The translations under genes and the position numbers were made by a program. A DNA stretch of 64,000 nt from Cornus controversa. Taxonomy: Eukaryota; Streptophyta; Magnoliopsida; Cornales; Cornaceae. The stretch spans positions 32,250,336-32,314,335 of the forward strand of contig CM048849.1 in the NCBI GenBank assembly GCA_026545225.1. The letters run 5' to 3'. This document shows positions 12,088 to 24,078 of the stretch, piece after piece; the first letter of the stretch is position 1, and every line of letters begins with the position of its first letter. Under the pieces are notes generated by a model, which did not search any database, was not told where the DNA came from, and saw only the letters and a list, made by a program, of their open reading frames with translations.

Positions 12088-13390
12088 TCATGCCCCAAAA
12101 TCTGGACCACTGGAACATCCCAGTCTGAGTTCAAACTCTGGGTTGTGAGGTGTCATGATTGCCCGGTCATTATCCCACAACTTGAACAACCATGAAAATT
12201 ACCATTTGTCACCCTCGTCTCTGATACGAACTACCGAGACCAAACTACAGAATCTTACCTATTTTATCTAAAATCCCTATGTGAGATACTTGAACTCTAA
12301 ACCCAACGTTAATCACTATGTTCATGAGAAAACTAGCTTAAACGATCAACATCATGTTATGGTATGTCTCCTAGGCCCTTATGCACTCAACCCCAACTCC
12401 CAATGCACAACAACACCTAATTTGCTTATTTTACAACTTTCGGTAAGCTGATGGGCATCCCACTAGTTGATTGAAACTTGTGCAGTTCATTGGTCGGCTG
12501 GAGGATTTCTTTCGATCAGTTGGAAGGAACTTTTGGTCGACCAAAATAAGTCCCTATAGAGTCTGCAATTACAAACTCTTAGGATCTCCATAGTTAATGG
12601 TCCAGGAAGCCCATGAGCATGTTTGCCTAGGTTTTAATGTCAAAAGGATCTACAGGGGCATTATTGTCATTTCACCTTAAATGCATATACTGGGTTTACT
12701 TTCATGATTTACTTAAATTTCCTGTTAATAATTATATATTTTTCATGTATATGCACTAACTAACATGCAGGGGCATTCTGGTCATTTTCAAACAAGGACA
12801 ATTTGGGAATACAAAAAGGGGAAAATGAAACCCTAGTTGAAAAATAAGTATAAATACAAGCATTATAGGAATTTGGTTTTGGTGAAGTCCATAAACAAAA
12901 TTGAGAGAGTGGTGCAGCGATACAGAGGTGAAATATATATTGAGATTGTCAGGCACTTTCATGGCTGTCGATTAGGGTTTATATGCGGCTGAAATAGAAA
13001 GAGATAAGGAGAAATAGTGAAAGTGTGGGTCTGTATGTCTAATATACAGATAGACGAAGTCTCAGCTGTAGTCATAAAAACACATAGGTTGATTTGGGAT
13101 GTTCATGGCTACCGATTAGGGCTTTCCAATGATATTCGTGTAGCTGCTGAATGCTTTTAATCTAAAATGAATTGCTAGAGCAAGTCTGGAATTTTATAAG
13201 CTCGTCAATGGCGACCCAAAAAGGGGAATCTCCAAAATCTTATGATTAGTAAATCTGTTCCTTTTCTCTTCTCTTACATTCTCACATGCACACCTCACTC
13301 ACTCTCACACACGCACATTTGAGGCTATATGTTGACACACATATGCACAGGCGCACCTTCTAACTTACTTGATCTGATTTCATTCATTAA
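12088..13390. repeat. LTR-like repetitive DNA, unassigned
   Basis: The block starting GTCATGCCCCAAAATCTGG resembles the beginning of plant Ty3/gypsy LTRs. A related start in the opposite orientation is seen at about 47240 (minus strand, GTCATGCCCCGAAATCC). Inside is a GGTCGACC-centred motif at about 12530. No primer-binding site, coding frame or duplication was found, so this is a remnant call only. Confidence 0.3.
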
Positions 13391-13558
13391 GTATCTTCTA
13401 TGTTATCTTCTGAATATATGTTCTATTTGTCGAAGCATGATTTCGGTGTTATCTTCTAAATATATGTTCTGCTTGTTGAAGCATGATTTTTGAAATTATC
13501 TTCTGAATATATGTTCTGTTTGTCGAAGCTTGATTTCTGAAATTATCTTCTTAATATA
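13391..13558 (+). repeat. Left part of a ~47-bp tandem array
   Basis: About three to four imperfect units of roughly 47 bp can be read, each with ATATATGTTCTGTTTGTCGA followed by a phrase like GATTTCTGAAATTATCTTCT. The array continues at 16794-17000 on the other side of the composite retroelement, so it was one array before the insertion. Confidence 0.75.
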
Positions 13559-13910
13559 TGATGCAGCCACAGAATCCCTAATTTTCTAAGGTTAACTTTA
13601 TAATTTATAGAAAATTTCCATATTTTGAATTTTCCTAATTTTTATGTAATTTTCTTATTTTTAGTAATTTTCTTGTTTTAGTTTTAATTTATATTTGGTA
13701 GTTGTCTAATTTATAGCATGGATTGGGGAGGAAGAAACTCTATATAAAGCTATGTAATTGCTAGGGTTTGATAACTTTTTTTTTGAAGAGATAATTTACA
13801 TCAACTTATAGATTGCTTTCAATTCTCCTTTCTTTTGTTTAATTCTTTTATTTCGTTTCAATATTGCTGTGACGACGATTTGATCGTCTCCTCTTAGTAA
13901 GGCAACATCA
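13559..13910 (+). repeat. LTR 1 of the composite element (forward)
   Basis: A 352-bp LTR running from TGATGCAGCC to GGCAACATCA, with CTATATAAAGC as a likely TATA box at about 13740. It is followed directly by the primer-binding site. Confidence 0.85.
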
Positions 13911-13912
13911 TT

Positions 13913-13924
13913 TGGTATCAGAGC
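13913..13924 (+). other. Primer-binding site, initiator tRNA-Met
   Basis: TGGTATCAGAGC, two bases after the LTR end, is complementary to the 3' end of plant initiator tRNA-Met, the usual primer for many plant LTR retrotransposons. Confidence 0.85.
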
Positions 13925-13953
13925 TTTGGTTTCGGCTTCCCGACTACTCAATC

Positions 13954-14754
13954 ATGCCTCCACGACAACCACCGAGAGGAGGAAATCATAGGGTGCACGC
14001 TCCAGCTGAACCCTTACCCCAGCAACACGAAGACGAGATAGAGTTTTTGCGGAGACAAGTCGAGTTGGTGACTCGCTTATTGGGTCAACGTGGTGTCAAC
14101 CCGTTGGTTAACAACAACCCACTGGCTGATGACAATATTCTAGTAGATGACAATGTGTCAAGCACCGAGGCTACCATGAAATATCCATTCTATATTTCGC
14201 ATTGCCATAGATCAACCAACGAGTGGACTGACCGTCGTTGGCCGACAAATATCAAATTCGATATTCTTGAGTTTCATGAAGAGAAGGACAATCTTGAAGA
14301 GGATTTTGTAAATCCTTTCTGCAGTAACATAGCACCCAAACCAACACCTATTCTATTTGATCAAAGGCGTTGGGATTGTGCCTTTAAGGTGAAATTTTTT
14401 GAATTTGTAAGAAATCTTAGTAGAGGAGATGGTGCAAGCCCAAACGTTGAGCCAAAATACGATGAGTCCACGAATGAAGAGGATGATGATATCATATATG
14501 GTGATGTAGGAGACTTTTTGGTCATGCGAAAGTCACTATTGCTTTCGGAACATGAGGTTGAAGAAGACTGGTTGCGCACTGACATCTTTCACACCACTTG
14601 CACTATTGGTGAAAAGGTGTGTAACAAGATTATCGATAGTGGTAGTTGTCAGAATGTGGTGGTAACAATAGCAATGGAGAAAAATGAAATGCATAACCTT
14701 TCATCAACGAGAGATTTGAAAGAATACAAGTCTGACCATTTATTTAGTGTTTGA
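13954..14754 (+). pseudogene. Gag-protease fragment of the non-autonomous element, forward copy
   Basis: The frame runs for 266 codons from the first Met (MPPRQPPRGG) and ends early. It has a short Gag-like N-terminus with a heptad-like EDEIEFLRRQVELVTRLL stretch, then jumps to an acidic part and a retropepsin-like site IIDSGSC preceded by HTTCTIGEKVCNK, the context of plant Ty3/gypsy proteases. The Gag core, zinc knuckle, RT, RNase H and integrase are absent. Compared with the reverse copy, an extra base near 14745 shifts the frame. The downstream part continues in another frame at 14747-15064, so the copy is broken. Confidence 0.65.
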
Positions 14755-15170
14755 AGATTCGAGCACTAAAACAAGTTTTTGTAGCTTGGAAGATATGGTT
14801 GATCATGAAGCTTTTGGGTCTATAAAGATAGAAAATAGTGGATTTCATTTTTATGATATGATTTGGGATGAATTCTTAGAGCGCACAACAACGGCTAAGC
14901 GTTTGTTGGAACAAAAATTAAAATTGATTGAACTTCTAGTTCATGATACGTGTTCTACGCAGTTATGCGAATCTACCCAAGTTCAAAGGAAATCTAACAA
15001 AATTTATGATTATTATGCAAATGAATTCTTTGTTAGTATAAGAAGGTTATTATATTTAATTTGAGTTCGGAAAAGAAGAAAAAAGGGATGGAAAGCTATA
15101 TTCAAATTTTTGATTGATCGTGGTAATTTATTTCAAACTCGAAGGAGAGTTCTTTCCAACCCGAAGGGAT

Positions 15171-15520
15171 TGATGCAGCCACAGAATCCCTAATTTTCTA
15201 GGGTTAACTTTATAATTTTTAGAAACATTCCATATTTTGAATTTTCCTAATTTTTATGTAATTTTCTTATTTTTAGTAATTTTCTTGTTTTAGTTTTAAT
15301 TTATATTTGGTAGTTGTCTAATTTATATCATGGATTGGGGAGGAAGAAACTCTATATAAGGCCATGTAATTGCTAGGGTTTGATAATTGTTTTTGAAGAG
15401 ATAATTTACAACAACTTATAATTTGCTTTCAATTCTCCTTTCTCTAGTTTAATTCTTTTATTTCGTTTCAATATTGTTGTGAGGATGATATGATCGTCTC
15501 CTCTTGGTAAGGCGGCATCA
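15171..15520 (+). repeat. LTR 2 of the composite element (forward, internal)
   Basis: A 350-bp LTR, TGATGCAGCC to GGCGGCATCA, preceded by a purine stretch (CCGAAGGGAT) as polypurine tract. Its right edge does not meet host DNA but joins the reversed internal region of the second copy. Confidence 0.85.
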
Positions 15521-16443
15521 TTTTCCATCTTTATAGACCCAAAACCTTTATGATCAACCATATCTTCCAAGCTACAAAAACTTGTTTTAGTGCTCGAATC
15601 GTCAAGCACCAATAAATGGTCAGACTTGTATTCTTTCAAATCTCTCGTTGATGAAAGGTTATGCATTTCATTTTTCTCCATTGCTATTGTTACCACCACA
15701 TTCTGACAACTACCACTATCGATAATCTTGTTACACACCTTTTCACCAATAGTGCAAGTGGTGTGAAAGATGTCAGTGCGCAACCAGTCTTCTTCAACCT
15801 CATGTTCCGAAAGCAATAGTGACTTTCGCATGACCAAAAAGTCTCCTACATCACCATATATGATATCATCATCCTCTTCATTCGTGGACTCATTGTATTT
15901 TGGCTCAACGTTTGGGCTTGCACCATCTCCTCTACTAAGATTTCTTACAAATTCAAAAAATTTCACCTTAAAGGCACAATCCCAACGCCTTTGATCAAAT
16001 AGAATAGGTGTTGGTTTGGGTGCTATGTTACTGCAGAAAGGATTTACAAAATCCTCTTCAAGATTGTCCTTCTCTTCATGAAACTCAAGAATATCGAATT
16101 TGATATTTGTCAGCCAACAACGGTCAGTCCACTGGTTGGCTGATCCATGGCGATGCGAAATATAGAATGGATATTTCACGGTAGCCTAGGTGCTTGACAC
16201 ATTGTCAACCACCAGAATATTGTCATCAACCAGTGGGTTGTTGTTAACGACGGGTTGACACCACATTGACCCAATAGTCGAGTCAACAACTCGACTTGTC
16301 TCTGCAAAAACTCTATCTCATCTTCGTGTTGCTGGGGTAAGGGTTTAGCTGGAGCATTCATCCTACGATTTCCTCCTCTCGGTGGTTGTCGTGGAGGCAT
16401 GATTGAGCAGTCGGGAAGTCGAAACCAAATCTCTGATACCAAA
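15521..16443 (-). pseudogene. Gag-protease fragment of the non-autonomous element, reverse copy (truncated)
   Basis: Read on the minus strand this repeats the forward internal region from the primer-binding site to the GGGTCTATAAAGAT block, where it joins LTR 2. It contains the same IIDSGSC protease motif. The frame begins MPPRQPPRGG near 16401. A missing base around 16245 relative to the forward copy shifts it, and the rest is read from about 16179 downwards. The two copies are thus broken at different places. Roughly 340 bp of the 3' internal region present in the forward copy is missing. Confidence 0.65.
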
Positions 16444-16793
16444 TAATGGCGCCTTACCAAGAGTAGACAATCAAATCGTCGTCACAACAATATTGAAACA
16501 AAATAAAAGAATTAAACAAGAGAAATGAGAATTAAAAGCAAACTATAAGTTGCTGTAAATTATCTCTTCAAAAAAAATTATCAAACCCTAGCAATTACAT
16601 GGCCTTATATAAAGTTTCTTCCTCCCCAATCCATGCTATAAATTAGACAACTACCAAATATAAATTAAAACTAAAACAAGAAAATTACTGAAAATAAGAA
16701 AATTACATAAAAATTAGAAATATTCAAAATATGGAAAGTTTCTAAAAATTATAAAGTTAACCTTAGAAAATTAGGGATTCTGTGGCTGCATCA
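16444..16793 (-). repeat. LTR 3 of the composite element (reverse)
   Basis: A 350-bp LTR in opposite orientation to the other two. On the minus strand it begins TGATGCAGCC at 16793 and ends GGCGCCATTA at 16444, followed by TTTGGTATCAGAG (the PBS). The terminal CA has become TA. A TATA-like TATATAAAG is kept at about 16607. Confidence 0.8.
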
Positions 16794-17000
16794 ATATATG
16801 TTCCATTTTTTTAAGCACGATGTCTGAAATGATCTTCTAAATACATGTTCTATTTTTTGAAATATGATTTCTGAAATTATCTTTTGAATATATGTTCTAT
16901 TTTTTGAAGCACGATGTCTGAAATAATCCTCTAAATATATGTTCTATTTTTTGAAGCATGATGTCTGAAATGATCTTCTGAATATATGTTTTGTTTTTAG
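16794..17000 (+). repeat. Right part of the ~47-bp tandem array
   Basis: Four or so further imperfect units with ATATGTTCTATTTTTTGAAG and GATGTCTGAAATGATCTTCT. They continue the array interrupted at 13558. Confidence 0.75.
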
Positions 17001-20000
17001 GCTTTCTGAAATAACCATGATAATTCTGTGTTTATTGGATTTGAATTTTGCTATTGAACTTGATATATTTCTCTGAGTTTTGATTTCTGAAATCAGCAAT
17101 TTTATAAACTATTTTCTGAAAATTTCTTTAGATTGCCATTTACGGTTTAGTGTTATTGTGTTCTGAAATATTACACTTGCAAGCTGCTGTTTGAAATGTA
17201 TTTTTGCTGGAATTTCTATTGCTGCTGCAAATACTATTTTTGCTGAAATATTACACTTGTAAGTTATTTCTTGAGAATCTGGTTTTTAAATTCCATGTAT
17301 TGTCTGATCTTCTTACTGTAAAATTTGTTTTGGAATGTTTACTTGCTGAACTATTGAACCTGTTTTGGAAATTTTAATTGCTGAAAGTATTTTATGCTTT
17401 GAGCCTCAATATTGCTGAATTCATATGCTGTTTTGAAACCTCTAAAATTCTAAATACATATGTTATTTTGAGTTTCTATTTTGTTGATTACTTAAGCTGC
17501 AACTGAGATTCTTTGTTGTCAAAATCTAAAACTTACTGCTAGATAGTTGAGCAGCTGATTCTTAAATTTGTTGCCATAGTTCTTGTGCTGCTAAAAACTA
17601 CACTAGCTGCATTGTTTATCCATTTTAAGAACAGATACAAAGACAAAACAATAACATGACGGCCATCTAAATTAAATACCAAGCTGAATGGAATTATGGG
17701 TTGCTGAAAAGAGGACTTTTTAAAAGAACAGTCTTTTACAAGTCTTTGGATGTTGCACTTAAAGTTGTCCTTATTGAAGTCTATCACTATTGAAGTTCAA
17801 GTGTCATCATTTGCCAAAAGTTCAAGTGACAGTACCATCCTCAAGTTGTGCTTTGAAGATTGAATATAATTAAAGCTTGAAGAGTTGTTGATTTATACAC
17901 TATACTATCTCCACAATATACTACTTGTAGTCCAAGTATAGGGATACTTTGGACAAGGAGAGTTAGAATGACTTGTGGTGAGTTTGGTGAGAGATAGTTT
18001 GGGCTTCGGGAAGCCTGGGCTGGGTGAGAGCAGAAAGGTTGTTATAAGTATTAGTGAGAGTGGTTAAGGTCATGAACTAGGGTGGGAGCTAGAATGACTA
18101 TGTGGTGAGTTGAGTGAGTGAGAGAGTGACTGGTGAGTTATTGTACTACCTTTTTTAGACATGGTGGAGCTCAGTTCTAACTTGACAGCCAAAGATGATG
18201 TTTCCTCATATTGGGGTTTTACCTCTAGTGTCAAATTGTATGATTGATTTTGGTAACCATACTTGTAGTATTTGAAAGAAATTGTGTACAACACATAGTT
18301 ATGAAGCATAGTCATCCATATGTTCTTCCAAACATCAAAAGGTTATATATATAACCCAAAAGTTACATCTAGTCCATATCTCGACATGCATATCAAAAAT
18401 AAGTACTAAAGTGTCCTCAAAAGAAATTTATTTATACTCCACACCAACTCATTGTTGGGAAGACTCTGCTATCTCCTTGCCATGCCCTAAAATAGTTTAT
18501 ATATGTGAGATAAGCTCCTGTATGCTCAGTAGAAATGTCTAAAATATAATTCCTAAAGTTTTATGAATACCACATAACAGGTAATCACATTACATTCATA
18601 TATCACAATATCATGATAGACACATGTTCACATTCCAATATCAATATCATGCATTATATGTTTTGTATGCATAATGCCGCGTCCCTCCTATGTGTCTCAC
18701 GCACACACAAACACAACCAAATTCAGACTCCAATGACGGTCCATCCAACATCCTATCACTCCTCTGAACACCCGAACTCTATAGTCAGTCCAATTGATTT
18801 TATATTCGAACTCCTTAGTCGGTTCATTCAGTGTTCCTATTCCTCCTCACATACACCCTCATGGTCATGTATGTGTAATGCATGGGCAATTCATATTTTT
18901 CACTCTCATGTCACATTCTTCCATGTCAAAACATTTATTTCAACAGTAAAAACATTTTTTACATCTAATCATGCTCTTTAAGGCAATTAATCAAACACTT
19001 AGTTTCCATGCTCACATATATACAAAACATGTATAAATTCTCCACATTTTTCACATAACATGCTATATAGCCACATATAACATTTTTTAACACATAATTA
19101 CATCTATTCATGGTAAGAATTTATTTTATTTCATACTGTAACATGCTTTAACTTTGAAAATATACAATTATATACATATAACCAAATGGATGCTATAGGC
19201 ACCCAATATACTCAAACAAATTCCGAATTTTATGTTTTGGGCATCTCTTCTTGGTTTAGAAAAGATTCTAAATAAAAATCCTAAATCTCACCGACCCCAA
19301 GTTCGTCCAAATTCGATTTTGCTCCAATCAAATGGAAGCCCTCAACATGTAGAGCAACATTTCCTTCTTCGGTGCCTTCCAAATAAAGCTCCAAGTCCCT
19401 CAAATCTAAAAAAGATGGAAGGAGAAGTGTAGAGAGATGAGGGAGCCTATTGGTCGGCTGCTAGAGAGAGAGAAATGAATGGCTGAAATGTTATTTCAGC
19501 TATTTATAGCCATAGCCTTACCAAATGACAAAAATGCCCCTAGTCACTTAATGTACCATCCTAGCATCCGTTTTCAATTTCAAAAACTCCTACGGTCCTG
19601 AAATTGATTCCTTACCTCTTCTAATATTAAAAATAGTCTATTCTTAAAAATAATTATTTTTTCAAAAAATATTTAATTTTTCGGGCCCACCCGACCTACA
19701 TCTCGCGTCCCACCAATCAAAAAATCTCAAATTGAACCAAACAATTTCAAAACTTTTCCAGACCCTCATACAAGTCCCCAAACATGTATTTCTCACTTAA
19801 AACATGCATATAATCATTTAAATCATTTTTGTGCCACTAAATAAAAATAAAAAGAAAATCGGTCAAAAATGGTCATGGTCTTTATAGGTGTGGTGATGGA
19901 GGAAGGACTCTCTCTCTCCAAGTGGCCAACCATCTCTCTCTCCCTCTTCCATTTTTTCATCTTCTCAACTTCTCTCTTGATTTTGGAAACTTATGTTGGA

Positions 20001-21070
20001 ATTGAAGCTCGCTCCAAGAGGAAAATTTTCTCTACTCTCATTCCTCTTTTATTTGATCGGTTCAAAGTCAAGTTTGGTGAAGGGTGAGGCTTGGGTGATT
20101 CTAGGGCTTGTGTTCTTTGGCTTGAATTTTATGGTAGGGGTGTCTATTCTTTCTCCTCTTTGATTCTATAGGTTACTTAGGTGAGATATTAGAATTTTAG
20201 CATATTTGGTTGTATAAGATAAATCTTGTCCTTTAGTTTTGAGTTTCTCACATGTTACATTATGTTTAAAGTAGGAATGTATGCCTTCTACTTGTTATTG
20301 AAACATACGTGTTTTATGTGTTCAATTTGAGGACTATATATATATATATGTGAGATATGTGATATTGATTGTCCAAATGTTTAAAATTAGTTGGAATGTG
20401 ATTTGGGCAAGATGTAATCGAAGCTTGAAAGCATGCTAAGTTTGTTTTGAGCTTATTTCATGTCTACGTAAATATGATGTGTATGTTGTACCCCATGTGT
20501 TTGATAGAAGGCATGAAAGATAGATTTTTGATGAAATTGCATAATTTTAAATGTCACGAGGTTGAATGAGATTGCATCATTGTATATGTTGTTTTAACTT
20601 GAAAAAATGTTGGTTGATAGCTTGTATAACTTTTTGTGAAAATTTGGTGGAATTTTAGTTGTGGTTGTATTTAATGACATTGTGAGTCTACATGAAGATT
20701 GATGGTTTTGGAAAATGTCGTAAGAAGCAAGAAAGGCCCGGAGCCCTAGGTTGAAAGGCCTAAAACTTGGACAAGTGGATGTCGCTACTGCTGGGTTAGT
20801 AACTTGTAAAGCGTAACAAAAGTATTTGGCCTTAAAGGCATTTACTGTGGTTTTTCATAATCGACAAATCCCCATTTGGTTGAATTTTGATATTATGTGA
20901 TTATTGAGTTTTAGATGTGTATATGAGCTCAGTATGAGTAATTGAATTGTGGTTCTGTTCATTATATTGAATTTGTGGATGTGTACGCTATGTATATGAG
21001 TAGTAGTTGGGTTGTAAAGAATTGTATATATGCACCATGAGAATGACATTGTTATCATGAGCATTGAAAG
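17001..21070. other. Old repetitive or intergenic DNA, no gene supported
   Basis: 17.0-17.5 kb is rich in loosely repeated TTGCTGAAAT phrases (for example GAAATATTACACTTG twice). 18.5-19.9 kb and 20.1-20.9 kb have the texture of decayed LTR retrotransposon DNA, with low-complexity AT stretches and short GC-rich islands, but no PBS, PPT or coding frame could be tied to them. Open frames at 18613-18981 and 19869-20087 have no recognisable domain. A (TA)n tract lies at about 20336-20350. Confidence 0.4.
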
Positions 21071-21075
21071 CATGT

Positions 21076-22490
21076 TGATAAGCGCTTAATGTTGCAAATT
21101 TATGCTTCTTTGATTGCATATGTTAATTTCTTATTTGTATGTATTTTGGTATTTTTATGTTATTTTCTTGTTGTTGTTGTATTTTAGGTTTTGTCCCAAA
21201 AATGCCAACATTTCCATCAACCATGATCCACTCGATTGCAAGTGCAGGTGAAAATTTCAAACCCACAGTCCAACCTGAGAAGGCATTTCACACAATCGAA
21301 ATGGAGACTTCACATGATTAAAACTTCGATTGTGCAAAACAGACATTTCGCACAATCAAAACTTCGATTGTGTGAACTTCATGTTTCACACAATTGAAAA
21401 TCCGCAGACTACCACTTGCCCACTTGTTCACTTGTCTTCCCACTTGCTTCCAAAAAGAGGCTTTGCACGACCTTTTTGGGGATTTTTTGAACTCCAATAG
21501 ATATATGATGGGAATATTTATATTTTGAGTACATGGATATATATGTATGCATGGTGGGGCCCATGGAGACTCTCTTTTGACCATGTAACCATTTGGGAAA
21601 GCAAATGAGAGACCAGGGAGTTTTGGGAGAAGTCTGGGACAACAAAGAAAAGGAGCATGGAGCTGAGCTTGCCTCTGTCAATGGAGAATTTATACTCCAA
21701 CGTGATCAACTAAACCTCTTCTCTAGGGTGTGGATGAAGCCCTAGCCATGTAATTTGTCTATTTTGTAGTAATCTTGGGATTGTGTATTATATGTAGATT
21801 ACATTGCCTAGTGCCTTGTTGAACACAAGTGTAACCCTCTATGTATATTCCTTTGATGCATTTTCTCCTTCTTGTCTTAGAGTTTGATGTGTTTCATTTG
21901 AATGCTCAACATTTATAGCTTTCACAAAAAGTGTAAATGATGGCCTTGTAATGGTTTTAATTGAATGTGATTATACTAGTTTTTATAGTCCATGCCAAGA
22001 TAAAATAGTTTTGATACAGTTAGGTAAATTAGGAGATTAGGGTAATTAGATAGGTAGAGAAATTATACTTGTTGAAGATGGATTATGCTTAGCTAGGATT
22101 CACATATGTTCTTGAAGATGTCAGTGTAGGCCACAAGCCCAATGAATCATTATTGTATATAATTTCACAATTCCTATTTACACTAGAATTGGATAAGGTT
22201 ACTGGCTAAAGGTGGAAACCAAACCCTAGTTCTCTCTCTTTACTTTGAAACTCATTAATTTATCGTATTTTCAGTTTTCACACTAGCTATAATTCCAAAC
22301 AAAAATATGTTTTTGAGTTAAATTGGAACTACTCTCTCATTTCAAGCAATTCACCCACGTAGTCTCCGTGGGATCGATATATACCCTCTATAAAGAGTCC
22401 TATCTCCAAAGATTCGTTCTCGTGCAAGTGGTTAAAGTATATTTTGATAGTCAAAAGAATGGTAAAAAGAAATCAAGTTTGGCCACATCA
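21076..22490 (+). repeat. 5' LTR of the outer element
   Basis: Runs from TGATAAGCGCTTAATG to GGCCACATCA. It includes alternating opposed copies of a GATTGTGCAAAA-type motif at about 21285-21400 and an ATATATGTATGC promoter-like AT stretch near 21540. It pairs with 45061-46474. Confidence 0.9.
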
Positions 22491-22496
22491 AAATTT

Positions 22497-22514
22497 TGGC
22501 GTCGTTGCCAGGGA
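22497..22514 (+). other. Primer-binding site, tRNA-Asp type (mutated)
   Basis: TGGCGTCGTTGCCAGGGA, a few bases after the LTR, differs from the perfect tRNA-Asp complement TGGCGCCGTTGCCGGGGA at two places. Both are transitions expected from decay of methylated cytosines. Confidence 0.85.
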
Positions 22515-22829
22515 CTATAGTGTAATTGTTACCATTGAGATCAAGTCAAATCTAATTCTTAGTCTAAGAAATTATTTCATTCTTCTTCGTAAATATTCTG
22601 TTCTTACCTTTGAATTGCTGAATTTTAGGTACCCATTGTGCATTCAAATACGAAGACTCGAGCTTGGACCTTTTGTGAGTACAGTGTCTAAAATTCTTGT
22701 ATTTGATTGGAAAATTTTCTATTTTTGTATATAAATAGGTCTGTTTTTACTTTTAATGCATGTTTGGTAGACGGTCATTCTCATTACCTTTGCTTCCATG
22801 TAATCCTGAACTTGAATGGACACTTAGAC

Positions 22830-24073
22830 AACGTAGAGGAACCTCTAGGGACCCTATCTTGCCTAGGACTGAAAACATGGACTCAAATAATGTGTAACCT
22901 CCCGGTCTACCACCATTTTATCCTCCTCTTTAAGGAGAAGTTCTTTAGGACTTTTACCTTCCTACCACATATGCTTCACCGTCATGCATTCAATTTCCCA
23001 ATATAATGGCGAATCATTTTGAAATAGAATCCTCCACCATCAACCTTCTAAATAGTTTCCATGGACTTCCAAATGAAGACCCGTACAAGCATCTAGATGA
23101 CTTCCTTGATGCTTGTTTAACCTTTCGGTTGCAAAATTTTATGGAAAATGACTTGAGGCTTCGTTTGTTTTCATTTTCTCTCAAGGATAAGGCCAAATAT
23201 TGGTTCAACTCTCTAGAACCCAATTCAATCCACTCATGGGAAGAATTGTAACAAGAATTCCTTAAAAAATATTTCCCAATGGGAAAGACAAGTGATATTC
23301 AGTGAGCAATCATCGGATTCACTCAAATTGACCAAGAACAATTTCATGAGACTTAGGAGAGATTGAAAGATCTTCTAAGATCATGTCTGCACCATGCTGT
23401 CCCAAAATGGCAGCTAGTGCAAAGTTTCTATGATGAGTTGAGTGATCAACAAAGATAAATGGTAGACTCCTCCTATGGAGAGATATTCCTTCTTAAGAGC
23501 CCAGATGAGGCAGGGAGACTTTTCAAAAGCCTAAGTGACAACTCATCCCAACGCTCCTCCACTTGAAAAGGTAAAAATACACAATCTGTTAGAGGAGTGC
23601 TTGAACTTTCAAGATCAGATGAGGTCACCATGTAAGTGGAGGCTCTTACTCGTAAAATTGATCAACTCATGAAGAGTGGGTTGCCTACTCCTTGCCAACC
23701 CATTCAGAATATGGAGATGTGTTCATTTTGTTCTAGTACCTCTCATTACGTGTGAGATTGTCCTATTACTGGGCAATCTCTCAATTATGCTCAAGAGCAA
23801 GCGAATGTCGTTTACTCTAAGCCTGTGAATGATCCATATTCCAACACATATAATCCGGGCTATAAGAATCATCCAGCATACTCTTGGAAATCTCTGAAAC
23901 CAAATCCAGTCTATTAAGGACAAAATTCTTACAATCCCCCATCTCAACATCCTCCTCCTCAATACCGACCAAATTCTCAACCTTATCATCAAAAGTCCAA
24001 CTACCAAGCTCCCCCACCACCTCCTCCTAGAAGCCAAGGCTTTGAAGAAAGAGTGCTAAGCAATCTTGAGTCT
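22830..24073 (+). pseudogene. gag of the outer element, 5' part
   Basis: The translated sequence matches the Gag of the inner element in order: HLDDFLDACLTF, SLKDKAKYWFNSLEPNS, WQLVQSFYDEL, then a zinc-knuckle region CSFCSSTSHYV with a stop just after. Several in-frame stops interrupt it (for example after HSWEEL at about 23250). The gene is cut at 24073/24078 by the inner element, and its 3' part resumes at about 35384. Confidence 0.8.
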
Positions 24074-24078
24074 CACAC

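Larger units (their letters stand above)
13559..16793. mobile_element. Composite head-to-head non-autonomous Ty3/gypsy insertion with three LTRs
   Basis: Order: LTR (13559-13910, forward), internal (13911-15170), LTR (15171-15520, forward), truncated internal in reverse (15521-16443), LTR (16444-16793, reverse). The 5-bp repeat ATATA flanks the whole structure at 13554-13558 and 16794-16798, and its outer DNA is the same 47-bp array on both sides. Integration of the composite as one unit is the simplest reading. Nearly identical opposed segments, 13559-14836 and 15521-16793, could form a stem of about 1.3 kb with a loop of about 0.7 kb. Each internal copy carries gag-start and protease-like sequence but no reverse transcriptase, so the family is non-autonomous. 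Confidence 0.85.

Noticed and set aside
13912-13953. Upstream TTG-initiated extension of the Gag-protease frame
   Set aside because: It would translate the primer-binding site. The first ATG is at 13954.
13391-17000. Regularly spaced ~47-bp repeats considered as a CRISPR array
   Set aside because: The whole unit is repeated with no unique spacers, and the DNA is plant nuclear.
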